This document shows, in pieces, positions 43,346 through 50,671 of a DNA stretch of 64,000 bases; position 1 is the stretch's first letter; the number at the start of each line of letters is the position of its first letter. Source of the DNA: Roseimicrobium gellanilyticum. Lineage in GTDB: Bacteria > Verrucomicrobiota > Verrucomicrobiia > Verrucomicrobiales > Verrucomicrobiaceae. The notes under the pieces are model-generated. The model was not told the origin of the DNA and ran no database searches. It saw only the letters and a program-made list of their open reading frames with translations. The stretch lies in contig NZ_QNRR01000003.1 in the NCBI RefSeq assembly GCF_003315205.1, positions 248,001 to 312,000 of the forward strand, in the 5' to 3' direction. The position numbers and the translations under genes are program-made.

Positions 43346-44035
43346 TCACTGTAGAATTTCGGTACCCTCCCTCTCCTGTAGCCCGAGGGCCAACACCCCT
43401 GGTGCACGGTGCGGAGCTGAAACCATGAAGGGAACCAAAGGATACATTAGCTGGCCCTTCCACTGCATCAGCGATGATGTGCTGTCATACGCAGCAACCA
43501 GCCGCCGTGCGACTTCCTTGTGATTTCCGCTTTCACCCTCGCGCCGGGTGGCAAAGCCCTCGACCAGATGGACAGTCAAGCCGGTGCTGTCCCGATACCG
43601 AGACAACCGTTCCAAGAAAAAGATAGCTGCCAGGGTGGTAACGGCTCCGGCACTTCTGTACCACGGGCTATGTTCCTCGCGCTTGTCCCGCATATGTGGG
43701 TTTCCTTCATCGCAAAAGTGCGAGGACAGGGGTGCTTCGAGAATGAGCACGGAGGGGCTTGCGGGTGCTGACGTCAACACCTTCGCTGTGGCCTCGCAAG
43801 CCTCGGCAAAGGTGAGGTTTTCCGCCCATATCTTTGCTTTTAATTTTGTCTTTGGACGCCGATGCTCGTAGTCCGCTGCATTGGTTGCAAAGCCGCATGA
43901 TTGTCCTCGGGAGCCTTGGTTCGAACTGCCCCGTGACTCTAGTTGCTCCGACTTCGAGAATCCCAAGTCCACTGCGACGATAACCAGAGAGTTCCCAGAA
44001 ATGTCTGCCTTGGATCTACAGGGTTTGAATTTCAC
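43346..44035 (-). CDS. Unknown protein, possible RNase H-like fold (DUF429-like)
   Basis: A 229-residue protein between the PD-(D/E)XK gene and mod. The opening LVIVAVDLGFSKSEQ and the middle VLILEAPLSSHFCDEGNP are arranged like RNase H-fold proteins of the DUF429 type, where an early strand carries an aspartate and a later strand carries 'iD/EaPl'. A third acidic candidate is HLVEGFATRREGES. The rest is helical (FAEACEATAKVLTSAP, GAVTTLAAIFFLERLSRYRD). If the comparison holds it could be a nuclease or nucleotide-binding regulator, but sequence similarity is weak and I treat the function as unknown. Gaps are 45 bases upstream and 70 bases downstream, consistent with co-transcription. Confidence 0.65.
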   Translation of the reverse strand: MKFKPCRSKADISGNSLVIVAVDLGFSKSEQLESRGSSNQGSRGQSCGFATNAADYEHRRPKTKLKAKIWAENLTFAEACEATAKVLTSAPASPSVLILEAPLSSHFCDEGNPHMRDKREEHSPWYRSAGAVTTLAAIFFLERLSRYRDSTGLTVHLVEGFATRREGESGNHKEVARRLVAAYDSTSSLMQWKGQLMYPLVPFMVSAPHRAPGVLALGLQEREGTEILQ

Positions 44036-44080
44036 GGTCTGAAATTGGGGGGCGATTAAGAAAAAGATGCGAACACCGCA

Positions 44081-44740
44081 TCACACCAACTCCAGCGTTC
44101 CGGAGTCGACGAAGACATGGCGCACGCGATTCATCAATTTGGCCCCACTACGCAGCCCGAGATGAGAGTTTAGGAGCCGGATGGCGCCTAACCACTCCTC
44201 CTTGGTGGTGCGGATTGACGCATCAGGATGATTGCAGAAACAGACCAGCCAGAGCTCGGCTGGAATCCTATTGAGGTGATGTAGAAAGTACAAGTGGGCA
44301 AGCCGGTTGGTCATCTGATAGAAAGACCGGGTCAGGTCTCCCTTGGGTTTGGCTCCCATGTGCAGGGCGGTGGCACCCAAGGCTGACTGGATTTTCGCCA
44401 GGGACGCCGGCGACGCCTTGCAGGAATCGGAATCCATTTCTTCTATGTAAGCCTTAGCTTCCACAAGGATTGCGGTGCCATCATCCGCAATCCCGAGTCC
44501 GTCCCAGTGCGGCCCTCCCCTCGGCCAGAATTCCTTCAGCGCAGTCCGGCTCGTTGTGATTGCCAGCCTGCCTAGGAAATCTGCATCATTGTACTCCGCA
44601 AGCTGGTCTTCCACGATAGGCGAGACCCACTTCACGGGCTGGCCAAGCACAGATTTCCCAAAGAGCGGTCTTGCTACAAGCTTTTGTAGGAGCTTTTGGC
44701 TGCGTTCAGTGTTCGATGCGACAGGAAGGTGTCGAGGCAT
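44081..44740 (-). CDS. PD-(D/E)XK-type nuclease-like protein
   Basis: A 219-residue protein directly downstream of the Z1 gene. Residues 78-100 (GPHWDGLGIADDGTAILVEA, then KAYIEEM) give the pattern D80-x13-E94-x-K96 of PD-(D/E)XK nucleases. A helical region follows with DLTRSFYQMTNRLAHLYFLH, and a late strand ELWLVCFCNH fits the core sheet of the fold. The protein is small and has no separate DNA-binding domain, so it probably acts with the Z1 ATPase. Nuclease genes in this position are known from Z1-associated restriction systems, which supports but does not prove the call. Confidence 0.75.
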   Translation of the reverse strand: MPRHLPVASNTERSQKLLQKLVARPLFGKSVLGQPVKWVSPIVEDQLAEYNDADFLGRLAITTSRTALKEFWPRGGPHWDGLGIADDGTAILVEAKAYIEEMDSDSCKASPASLAKIQSALGATALHMGAKPKGDLTRSFYQMTNRLAHLYFLHHLNRIPAELWLVCFCNHPDASIRTTKEEWLGAIRLLNSHLGLRSGAKLMNRVRHVFVDSGTLELV

Positions 44741-44773
44741 GGCGATGGTGTCTGCGTCGTGGATCTAAGTGGC

Positions 44774-46990
44774 TCAATCTTCGGCTCCCTCGTCGCCCTC
44801 CAGGGCGTCGGGACGAACCTCATTCGCGAAGATGGCCGTCTTGGTATCGCCAGGAGTGAGGACGACTGGCCAATAGAATGGTGTGCCCCGCCAGCCTTGA
44901 CCTTGTTCCTCGCGGCCTTGCTGCCGAAGCATCAACAGTGCAGGAATGTGCGTCGCGACTTCCCGAGCAATCTTGCCCTCGCGGTGTTGTGAGTCAGGGG
45001 CATTGGTGAACCGGCCGCTGGGACGTATACGAACCACCTCGCGTTCACCGCGCCAAATAACCCAAACCAGCCCCCGTTCCGAGGGCTCCTGGCTGTTCTG
45101 GCTGAGATAGGCGAGCGCGCCAATGAGTTCATCTTTGTTCGAGGAGTAGCCTGGCTCCTCAAATTCCAAAGCGGAATATGCGAGCTCGACAACCTCCAGA
45201 GCAACAGCGAGCGGCACGGTGAACGGCGCCTCAGGACTGGATGCCTGCCAATGCCCCGCGAGTATGGAATCGATGCGCAGGATCACTGCCGAAATACGGG
45301 TTTTGTAACCGCTCTGGAATCCGACCGGCAAGAGACGCTTGTGTGGTCTGACAGTTGCTACGTTGGAGAGAAGTATTTTATTGGGGCTACAGGGAACCAC
45401 TGTGCCATCGGAAGCCTTCTGAATGAAGATGACAGACTGATCACCCGGGGCCTCTAGAGCACGGCGCAACGCATTGTCACTTTCCTGCATGCGTCGCATC
45501 GCATCGTAGGTGGTGGCAGCGGTGTAGAAGCGTGTCACTGCCACATCCTCACGCGGCCTGAAACCATACATCCGGGAATGCTGTAGAACTGTGTCCTGCT
45601 GGAAGCGCTTGGGGTTTCTGCCGTAGAAGAAGCCAATGAGATTGGCGATCGTGATCCCGCGGTCGAGAATCTGTCCGCCGATGAAAATATTCATGGGCGC
45701 GCGAAGACGAAGCTGGCCAGAGCGATCCAGCAAGTCCATTACCTGCTCATCAGAGTTCACTTTGGTGATGAGGAGGTACTCGTCCCGCAACGCGGTCAAC
45801 ACTTCAGCACGAACTGCCTCCTTCGCGGGAAGATGGTGCCCCGCGAGAAGAATCGACTGGCCTAGATCGTCGCAAGCTGCATCAATCAATTCAAGCAGTT
45901 CTGGAGCTTCAACCCCAGCTGCAGCGACTAACTGAGACATCAACTCCTCGACCAGTTCCTCCTGCCATGCATGCGAGCCTTTGGCCGCTTCCGTGTGTAC
46001 TAGGAAACTGTAGTTCGCTGGCCTCACTCCGGCATGGCGAGATTGGATCTGGCGGATAGCGGCACCCGTTATGAAAGTGACGATGGCGCGACGAAAGCTG
46101 GTGATGGCTTTGGAAGTGAGAGCATCCGTACGCGGGTCAAAGACACGTCGATCCTTCTTTTTCAATACCGTCATCTCCTTCTCAGAAACCTCTACATGGA
46201 TGAAGTCGGCTGGCCGGGAATCCTCGCTATCTTCCTCGGGGAAATAAACATCGCCACCGACGTAAGCAGGATGCACTGGAACGAGCTTAGTGAAGGCAGG
46301 ACGCACGGGTTTGAAAACCTCCGTGCGAATCTGGATCTCATCAGGTTGAAGATAGAGGGAGTACGGAGTTGCGGTGACTTGGAGAAAGGACGGCTGAGAG
46401 AGAGCGGTTCGCAGATCGTTAATTTGCTTCGCGATTTTCCGCAACTGCATGCCATCCCTGCTACTACGGCTGTAGCCGATGCTCGCGAAGTCAGCTTCAT
46501 CATCGACGATAAGAACCCGCTTTCTACCCAGTTCTGGGTAGTCCGTTACAAGGGCGGCGTGCAATCGGTCAAGGTTGTCTGACTGCTTTTTGACCACGAA
46601 GACGAGTTTCCTTCCTTGCTCCCAGCGGGACAGCTTTGGCAACGACATGATGTCATACACGAGAAGAAGGTTGTCTGAGACGAACTCAGCAAACTCTTGA
46701 TCCAGCCGCTCAAATGTCTGTTTAGCCAACGCTTTCGTGCCTTTTGTGAGCACGACACAGACGTCAAAGCCATTGTCAAAGGCCAAGGCGATGATGCCCA
46801 TAAAGGTTTTGGTCTTGCCGCTCTGAATCTTCCCAAGAAGCATGCCGGGCTGGTCTGAGGTAGTAGCAGTGGAGATGAGCTTGCCGACCGTTTCTTCGAT
46901 GCAACTCTTCTGCTCTGGTGGATAGTCCTTAGGACCAGTAAACGCCGGATAGAAGGCACCATTTGTTTCGAGCGGAGGAATATCAGGCAT
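44774..46990 (-). CDS. Z1-domain ATPase
   Basis: A 738-residue P-loop ATPase of the Z1 family, a helicase-like group found in restriction and anti-phage loci. Walker A is GKIQSGKTKTF (53-63), motif Ia-like VCVVLTKGTKALAKQTFERL, Walker B LIVDDEADFAS (161-170), and the later motif FIGGQILDRGITIANLIGFF with QQDTVLQHSRMYGFR, matching the Z1 signature. The open frame begins at 47170, but the ATG at 46990 (MPDIPPLETNGAFYPAFTGP) gives a normal Z1 N-terminus and avoids overlap with the regulator. It is the first large gene of the operon. In studied neighbourhoods Z1 proteins accompany GHKL ATPases, nucleases and DNA methyltransferases, all present here. Confidence 0.9.
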   Translation of the reverse strand: MPDIPPLETNGAFYPAFTGPKDYPPEQKSCIEETVGKLISTATTSDQPGMLLGKIQSGKTKTFMGIIALAFDNGFDVCVVLTKGTKALAKQTFERLDQEFAEFVSDNLLLVYDIMSLPKLSRWEQGRKLVFVVKKQSDNLDRLHAALVTDYPELGRKRVLIVDDEADFASIGYSRSSRDGMQLRKIAKQINDLRTALSQPSFLQVTATPYSLYLQPDEIQIRTEVFKPVRPAFTKLVPVHPAYVGGDVYFPEEDSEDSRPADFIHVEVSEKEMTVLKKKDRRVFDPRTDALTSKAITSFRRAIVTFITGAAIRQIQSRHAGVRPANYSFLVHTEAAKGSHAWQEELVEELMSQLVAAAGVEAPELLELIDAACDDLGQSILLAGHHLPAKEAVRAEVLTALRDEYLLITKVNSDEQVMDLLDRSGQLRLRAPMNIFIGGQILDRGITIANLIGFFYGRNPKRFQQDTVLQHSRMYGFRPREDVAVTRFYTAATTYDAMRRMQESDNALRRALEAPGDQSVIFIQKASDGTVVPCSPNKILLSNVATVRPHKRLLPVGFQSGYKTRISAVILRIDSILAGHWQASSPEAPFTVPLAVALEVVELAYSALEFEEPGYSSNKDELIGALAYLSQNSQEPSERGLVWVIWRGEREVVRIRPSGRFTNAPDSQHREGKIAREVATHIPALLMLRQQGREEQGQGWRGTPFYWPVVLTPGDTKTAIFANEVRPDALEGDEGAED

Positions 46991-47054
46991 CTGTAGATTT
47001 GGTAGATCTACAGTACAAAAGCTTTGGCGCAATCGTCCACAAGAATTGATTGGG

Positions 47055-47543
47055 CTAGAAATCATTGGGCTCTTCCCAGAGCGCCCAGGTAACCGATGGA
47101 TCTGGCAGTTCCCTCGGGCCTGGAAAGTGAATGCTATCGAGCATAGCTGTGCTGGCACAAGCAGCTTCAATCTTTGTTCCCACCAACTTTCGAAGGGCCG
47201 CTTTCACTGCTGTCCGACGTACAGAGAGAAGGTCGCCGTGCTCGATTTGAAGCACATCCGCCAGGAGGATGAGCTCGAAGTCATAGACCGATCGGATTTG
47301 TGACTCCACCTTTGCTACGGCCACCCGGTCGAGGTGGCTCAGCCCGGCGAGTTGAAGGCGCGCTGCCAACTGCTCCTGCGTAAGCCCCAAGCGCTTCCGA
47401 AGCTCGCGGACGTTCGGGTCGATGAAGTTGCGGAATTTCCGCGCCCTGCGTCCCCCGTCGGGAACTTGACTTTTGTGTTTAGCCACGGGTCGATTGCGTG
47501 AACCCCTACCCTCAATGATTGGCAAATCTGCTCCGTCGGACAT
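47055..47543 (-). CDS. XRE-family helix-turn-helix regulator
   Basis: A 162-residue protein. Residues 43-95 form an XRE domain (VRELRKRLGLTQEQLAARLQ ... VAVAKVESQIRSVYDFELIL). The first 40 residues are basic and unstructured; the C-terminal 60 residues have no recognised fold. As the first gene of the leftward operon it is the obvious candidate to repress or delay expression until the DNA is methylated, as controller proteins do in restriction systems (inference). Upstream, read leftward, TGTATGAT at 47581-47574 could be an extended -10. Confidence 0.8.
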   Translation of the reverse strand: MSDGADLPIIEGRGSRNRPVAKHKSQVPDGGRRARKFRNFIDPNVRELRKRLGLTQEQLAARLQLAGLSHLDRVAVAKVESQIRSVYDFELILLADVLQIEHGDLLSVRRTAVKAALRKLVGTKIEAACASTAMLDSIHFPGPRELPDPSVTWALWEEPNDF

Positions 47544-47573
47544 GACTTCAAAAGTCTACTTGAGCCCGTTCTC

Positions 47574-47600
47574 ATCATACAGTGTTTGTAGCGCGTGGAA
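47574..47600 (-). promoter_or_regulatory. Candidate promoter of the defence operon
   Basis: Read leftward, TGTATGAT (extended -10) lies about 30 bases before the ATG of the XRE gene, with CTTCCA near -35. The shared 118-base space (47544-47661) also has to serve the divergent gene at 47662. Confidence 0.35.
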
Positions 47601-47661
47601 GCTTTCTAATTCCATCAAGTAGGAGCTTGACGAGAAATTCATGACGGGAATAGGAGCATGA

Positions 47662-47964
47662 ATGAAAATCTATCGCCTCACAGCCCCCGATGGCAGCATC
47701 TATGAGAGCACCGTGCCAGGTGATCTTGGAGGCTACTCGTGCGAGCGAATTTACGGACAGCTCGACTGTTGGTCTGCTCGCTTGGCTCTTCCAAAAGGCT
47801 ACGCCCAACATCGTGTATTCTTTGCGGACGAAGCTGCAGCAATCGCCGCAGGCTACCGCCCCTGTGCCAAATGCATGCCAGTGAGGTACAAAGTGTGGAA
47901 ACAAGGTGGGGAGCTCGAAACTGCGAACTACCCCTGGAAGACCTTGCCGAAACTGGCCAAGTAA
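47662..47964 (+). CDS. Small Ada-type zinc-binding-domain protein
   Basis: A 100-residue protein reading away from the defence operon. The segment CWSARLALPKGYAQHRVFFA-DEAAAIAAGYRPCAKCMP resembles the N-terminal zinc-binding module of Ada, in which cysteines hold a zinc ion and 'F.sE..AiaaGYRPCkrC' is the signature. Only CAKC at the end and C47/C54 upstream are present, so the zinc site may be different from Ada's. No methyltransferase or AraC domain follows. AGGAG precedes the ATG. It may sense or bind DNA damage or be a stand-alone cargo gene. Confidence 0.75.
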   Translation: MKIYRLTAPDGSIYESTVPGDLGGYSCERIYGQLDCWSARLALPKGYAQHRVFFADEAAAIAAGYRPCAKCMPVRYKVWKQGGELETANYPWKTLPKLAK

Positions 47965-48067
47965 AATGTTGGCAATCCTGTGTCCACGCGAGCTCGTAAT
48001 TCCGTCAGCCTACTTAGCGACGATGGTGGCTCCCCGTCCGGATGATTCGGGGGATCCCGCCATTCGA

Positions 48068-49240
48068 TCATGATGGAGACAGGCCAGCCAACTCTACCAT
48101 GGGCAGCTTCGCAATGGCTCGCTTCTGGGTATCGAGTTCCAGGCTGACGTACCGAGCGTGGGCAGAATCTGTGGAATGTCCCGACAGCGCCTTTCTCACG
48201 TCGAGAGGAACATCCGCATTGGCCATCCTGGTGATGAAGAAATGCCGGGTGCTGTGGAAGCCCAGTTCGTTGAACGACCTTTTACGCGAAGACGGGTCCT
48301 TGGCGCCTTCATCGGGTTTCATTTCGGGCCGGAGCCCAGTCGTCGAAAGGAGTGCTGCGAACTGGTTGCTCAAGCCGCCGGCGCTTCCCGAGGCACGCCC
48401 AGCCAAGGACTCAAAAATAGCCGCCTTGATCTTCGCAGGCTTCGGAAGAGCCTTGAGGTAGTTCACGATCACAGGGTGCAACGCCAGCTCCACGGCTTCT
48501 CGTTTACGCAGCGCCGTCTTGGAAGGCAAAAACGTGACGGTTTGCTTGGATAGGTCGAACTGCTCCCACCGCAGGTTGGCAGCATCATTTAGTCGAATGC
48601 CAGCGTAGGCACCCAGCAGAATCATCCCCTTCCACTCGGTGCTCGCTGCAGAATAGAGCTGGGAGAGCTGCTCTACCGTGAACGCCTTCCTCCTCTGCTG
48701 TTCCACACCCAGCTTGTTGATAGCATCTGCAGGGTTGTCCGAGCGTTGATTCGTACGCTTGGCCTTCTCCATCATCGCACGAATCACCTTGTGGCTGAAA
48801 TCGGCTGTGCTCGCGCTCTTCCGCTCAGCTTCCAAGTCCCGGAACCGCTCAATCTCCTCAGCGGTGATGCTGCCGATGGATGCCTTGGCTCGCTTCTCAC
48901 CCAAGAACTTCAAGAACCCATTGATGACAGCGTCGTACCTCTTTCGAGTGGTGGCAGTCTTCAGCCCTCGCTCAATCCACTCCTTCGCAAATTCCTTCGT
49001 GGACTGTTTTTGTACCGGTCCCTGCCCCACCCTCTCCAGCAGCTCATTCACGAAGTCCAGGCTACGAGCCTTCGTCAATTCACCCTCATTGGCGAGCTTG
49101 GCCAGGCGCTCCCATCCCAAGGCCATTTCAAGGGCTTTGGAACGCGACTTCTGCTTGGTCGTGCGGAACTTGATAACATCTCCATCACGATACTTGGCAA
49201 TCCAGTAAGGTGACTTCGGAACGCGTCGAACGGTGGCCAT
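48068..49240 (-). CDS. int: Tyrosine site-specific integrase
   Basis: A 390-residue phage-type integrase that should catalyse recombination between the attachment sites. The catalytic residues are visible: R216 (YAGIRLNDAANLRW), K240 (LPSKTALRKREA), H329 and R332 (GFHSTRHFFITR), H355 (LSGHSTDSAHARY) and the nucleophile Y364. An N-terminal arm-binding-type beta region (YWIAKYRDGDVIKFRTTKQK) and a SAM-like core-binding domain (residues 78-175) precede it. It reads leftward from 114 bases inside attR, the normal position. The 26-bp repeat with two GTTGCACC units lies 10-35 bases before its ATG, so integrase binding there could also regulate its own promoter. Confidence 0.95.
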   Translation of the reverse strand: MATVRRVPKSPYWIAKYRDGDVIKFRTTKQKSRSKALEMALGWERLAKLANEGELTKARSLDFVNELLERVGQGPVQKQSTKEFAKEWIERGLKTATTRKRYDAVINGFLKFLGEKRAKASIGSITAEEIERFRDLEAERKSASTADFSHKVIRAMMEKAKRTNQRSDNPADAINKLGVEQQRRKAFTVEQLSQLYSAASTEWKGMILLGAYAGIRLNDAANLRWEQFDLSKQTVTFLPSKTALRKREAVELALHPVIVNYLKALPKPAKIKAAIFESLAGRASGSAGGLSNQFAALLSTTGLRPEMKPDEGAKDPSSRKRSFNELGFHSTRHFFITRMANADVPLDVRKALSGHSTDSAHARYVSLELDTQKRAIAKLPMVELAGLSPS

Positions 49241-49249
49241 GACGGCGAA

Positions 49250-49275
49250 AAAGTTGCACCAAAAGTTGCACCTGC
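49250..49275. repeat. Right 26-bp end repeat, candidate integrase arm-type site
   Basis: Identical to 9959-9984 in the same orientation, with two GTTGCACC units. It lies in the int upstream region, 78 bases inside attR. GGATGTTTGATGAG and CATCCTCAAACATC further right form an additional imperfect inverted pair between it and attR. Confidence 0.6.
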
Positions 49276-49353
49276 CAAGGGCGTTTCAGGATGTTTGATG
49301 AGATCCGAAACCGTTGATTCTGACCTTGTTACACATCCTCAAACATCGAAGAT

Positions 49354-49388
49354 GGAAACCCTCGTTCTATCCGTTGAACTACGGGGAC
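49354..49388. repeat. attR: 35-bp direct repeat of the tRNA-Arg 5' half
   Basis: Exact copy of 9876-9910. Here it is an isolated tRNA half: the 3' half is absent, so no functional tRNA exists at this end. Confidence 0.92.
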
Positions 49389-49404
49389 AACTCAAAATCA
49401 ACGA

Positions 49405-49435
49405 ATTACAACTTCATGAGATTCCCACATGGCAA
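49405..49435 (-). promoter_or_regulatory. Candidate orphaned native promoter of tRNA-Arg
   Basis: Read leftward, TTGCCA and TGTAAT spaced by 19 bases lie 17-47 bases before the residual tRNA 5' end. If the element inserted as proposed, this was the tRNA promoter before integration. The spacing is longer than ideal, so the call is weak. Confidence 0.3.
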
Positions 49436-49551
49436 AAGCTCCACCAATTGTTCTACCTCGTCCGTCATTTTCCGCAGGTCGCCATGATGACACAGACTCA
49501 CGTCGCTGCAAGTTCTACGCAGCAACCAAGTCGAGCAGAATGCTCAGGCTC

Positions 49552-50179
49552 TCACAGCATGCGCTTCAGAGATTCCTCCAGGGCGTGCGAAACAGCGAAC
49601 TTCGTCCCGAAGTCAAAGAAATCATGTTCAAGTGGGACACGGTAGCCTAGGCACAAGAACTCAATGAAGTAGTGCTCATTCTCCTTGAGTTTGTTTCCAA
49701 GGTGGAAAATGGAAGCAAAAGAGCGTTTGTAGCCCATGTCCACAAAACTGCGGCTGTAAGGCATGCGATACGATGGCTCACTCATCAAGAGCCTGTCCTT
49801 GAGAATCGGGATCGCAGGAACAAACTCAATCTCCGGGGCTATCCGGCTTGATGCAATTTGTTCACAAACTTGCAGGCCGACAATGAGCCTGATCGATCAG
49901 GAAATGCGGGTTCAAGGGTGCCCGACTCCTCATCCGGACATAGACTAAGTTGTCATCCGGCAGAGGGCCGCCGAAAGCATTCTTCCAGAGAACGAACTTC
50001 CCATTCTCCCGAATGGAAAGTTCCTGGCTCAGATTCTCCTCGTTCCTATCGCTGAAGGAACAGAATCCCGAGTGCCTGCAGGAATCCAGAGGGAACCTCT
50101 TGTACAACTCCTCTCGAAGGAGCGAAGGCAGGTGTTTTTGGCCATCTTCCAGCGCATTTTTTGCCACGGGGACAGACAA
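49552..50179 (-). pseudogene. Frameshifted gene next to attR (possible immunity or accessory gene of the RHS locus)
   Basis: Two frames on the minus strand join naturally. The first starts at a TTG at 50179 behind AGGATGG (MSVPVAKNALEDGQKHLPSL, FVLWKNAFGGPLPDDNLVYV) and stays open to 49862. The second is open from 49896 and reads IVGLQVCEQIASSRIAPEIE, FVPAIPILKDRLLMSEPSYR, EHYFIEFLCLGYRVPLEHDF to a stop at 49552. One single-base shift between about 49862 and 49896 would give one protein near 208 residues. It follows a membrane-protein gene by 15 bases, in line with the RHS gene, where immunity genes usually sit. A sequencing error is an alternative explanation. Confidence 0.5.
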
Positions 50180-50194
50180 TTGGTATTAACCATC

Positions 50195-50662
50195 CTACGG
50201 ATTGTCTCCCTTTGCCTCGCCGTCCTTTTCTTTCATTTTTTTCAGCTCCGTCAGTAATTCGCGTGCGGCCGGGCTGGAATTTGCCTCACTAGCGCTGTGG
50301 CGCTGCAGCAGATCCTGGAACGCTTTTTCCCAATCGTCTCCAGAATAAGTGGACCCAGTTTGGAGGGACCATTGATTGGAGGCCATCAGAAGGAGAACGC
50401 TGGAGGCCACTGTCCGCTCATTTGGAAGCTTTCCTTCCGAGGTCGCAAATTCCCACAACACGTCGAGTACCGTTCTCGGGGGATCGTATGGACCAATTGC
50501 CAGGTCCACAGTGCTCGCGTGGGCAAGTCCGCCTTTGTTCTCATTGATGGCCGAAGCGAGTCGCATTGCGATTAACTTGTAGTGGATGTAGGGCCACATC
50601 GCGATGACCACCAGAAGCAGAAGTGCCCCCGCCAGTAATGCATACTTAAGCTTCCTTTTCAT
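50195..50662 (-). CDS. Small membrane-anchored protein downstream of RHS
   Basis: A 155-residue protein with a basic start (MKRKLKYALLAGALLLLVVI) and one hydrophobic segment (residues 7-27), followed by a soluble domain that would face the periplasm. The soluble part is helical (HYKLIAMRLASAINENKGGL, TVLDVLWEFATSEGKLPNER) and ends in a charged tail. It starts 9 bases after the RHS stop, so it is likely co-expressed; an immunity or export role is possible but not supported by any motif. Confidence 0.7.
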   Translation of the reverse strand: MKRKLKYALLAGALLLLVVIAMWPYIHYKLIAMRLASAINENKGGLAHASTVDLAIGPYDPPRTVLDVLWEFATSEGKLPNERTVASSVLLLMASNQWSLQTGSTYSGDDWEKAFQDLLQRHSASEANSSPAARELLTELKKMKEKDGEAKGDNP

Positions 50663-50671
50663 AGAAGTGTT

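Larger units (their letters stand above)
9876..49388. mobile_element. Integrated mobile element (genomic island / ICE- or plasmid-like) in tRNA-Arg(CCT)
   Basis: About 39.5 kb lie between two copies of a 35-bp direct repeat, one inside tRNA-Arg and one just upstream of a tyrosine integrase gene. The cargo differs in style from both flanks: Rep-like initiator, excisionase-like protein, PD-(D/E)XK nuclease, DnaN-like clamp, DUF932-like protein, and a 20-kb restriction/defence operon. No conjugation genes (VirB4, coupling protein, relaxase with clear motifs), phage structural genes or transposase are seen. It is therefore best described as an integrative plasmid-like or satellite-like element carrying a defence island, possibly mobilised by a helper. 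Boundaries are supported by the repeat; autonomy is not. Confidence 0.88.

Noticed and set aside
27735-47543. Assignment to DISARM, BREX or Dnd/Ssp
   Set aside because: No DUF1998 (DrmB), PLD (DrmC), PglZ, BrxC or Dnd sulfur-modification proteins are present; the shared features are only generic helicase, methyltransferase and nuclease domains.
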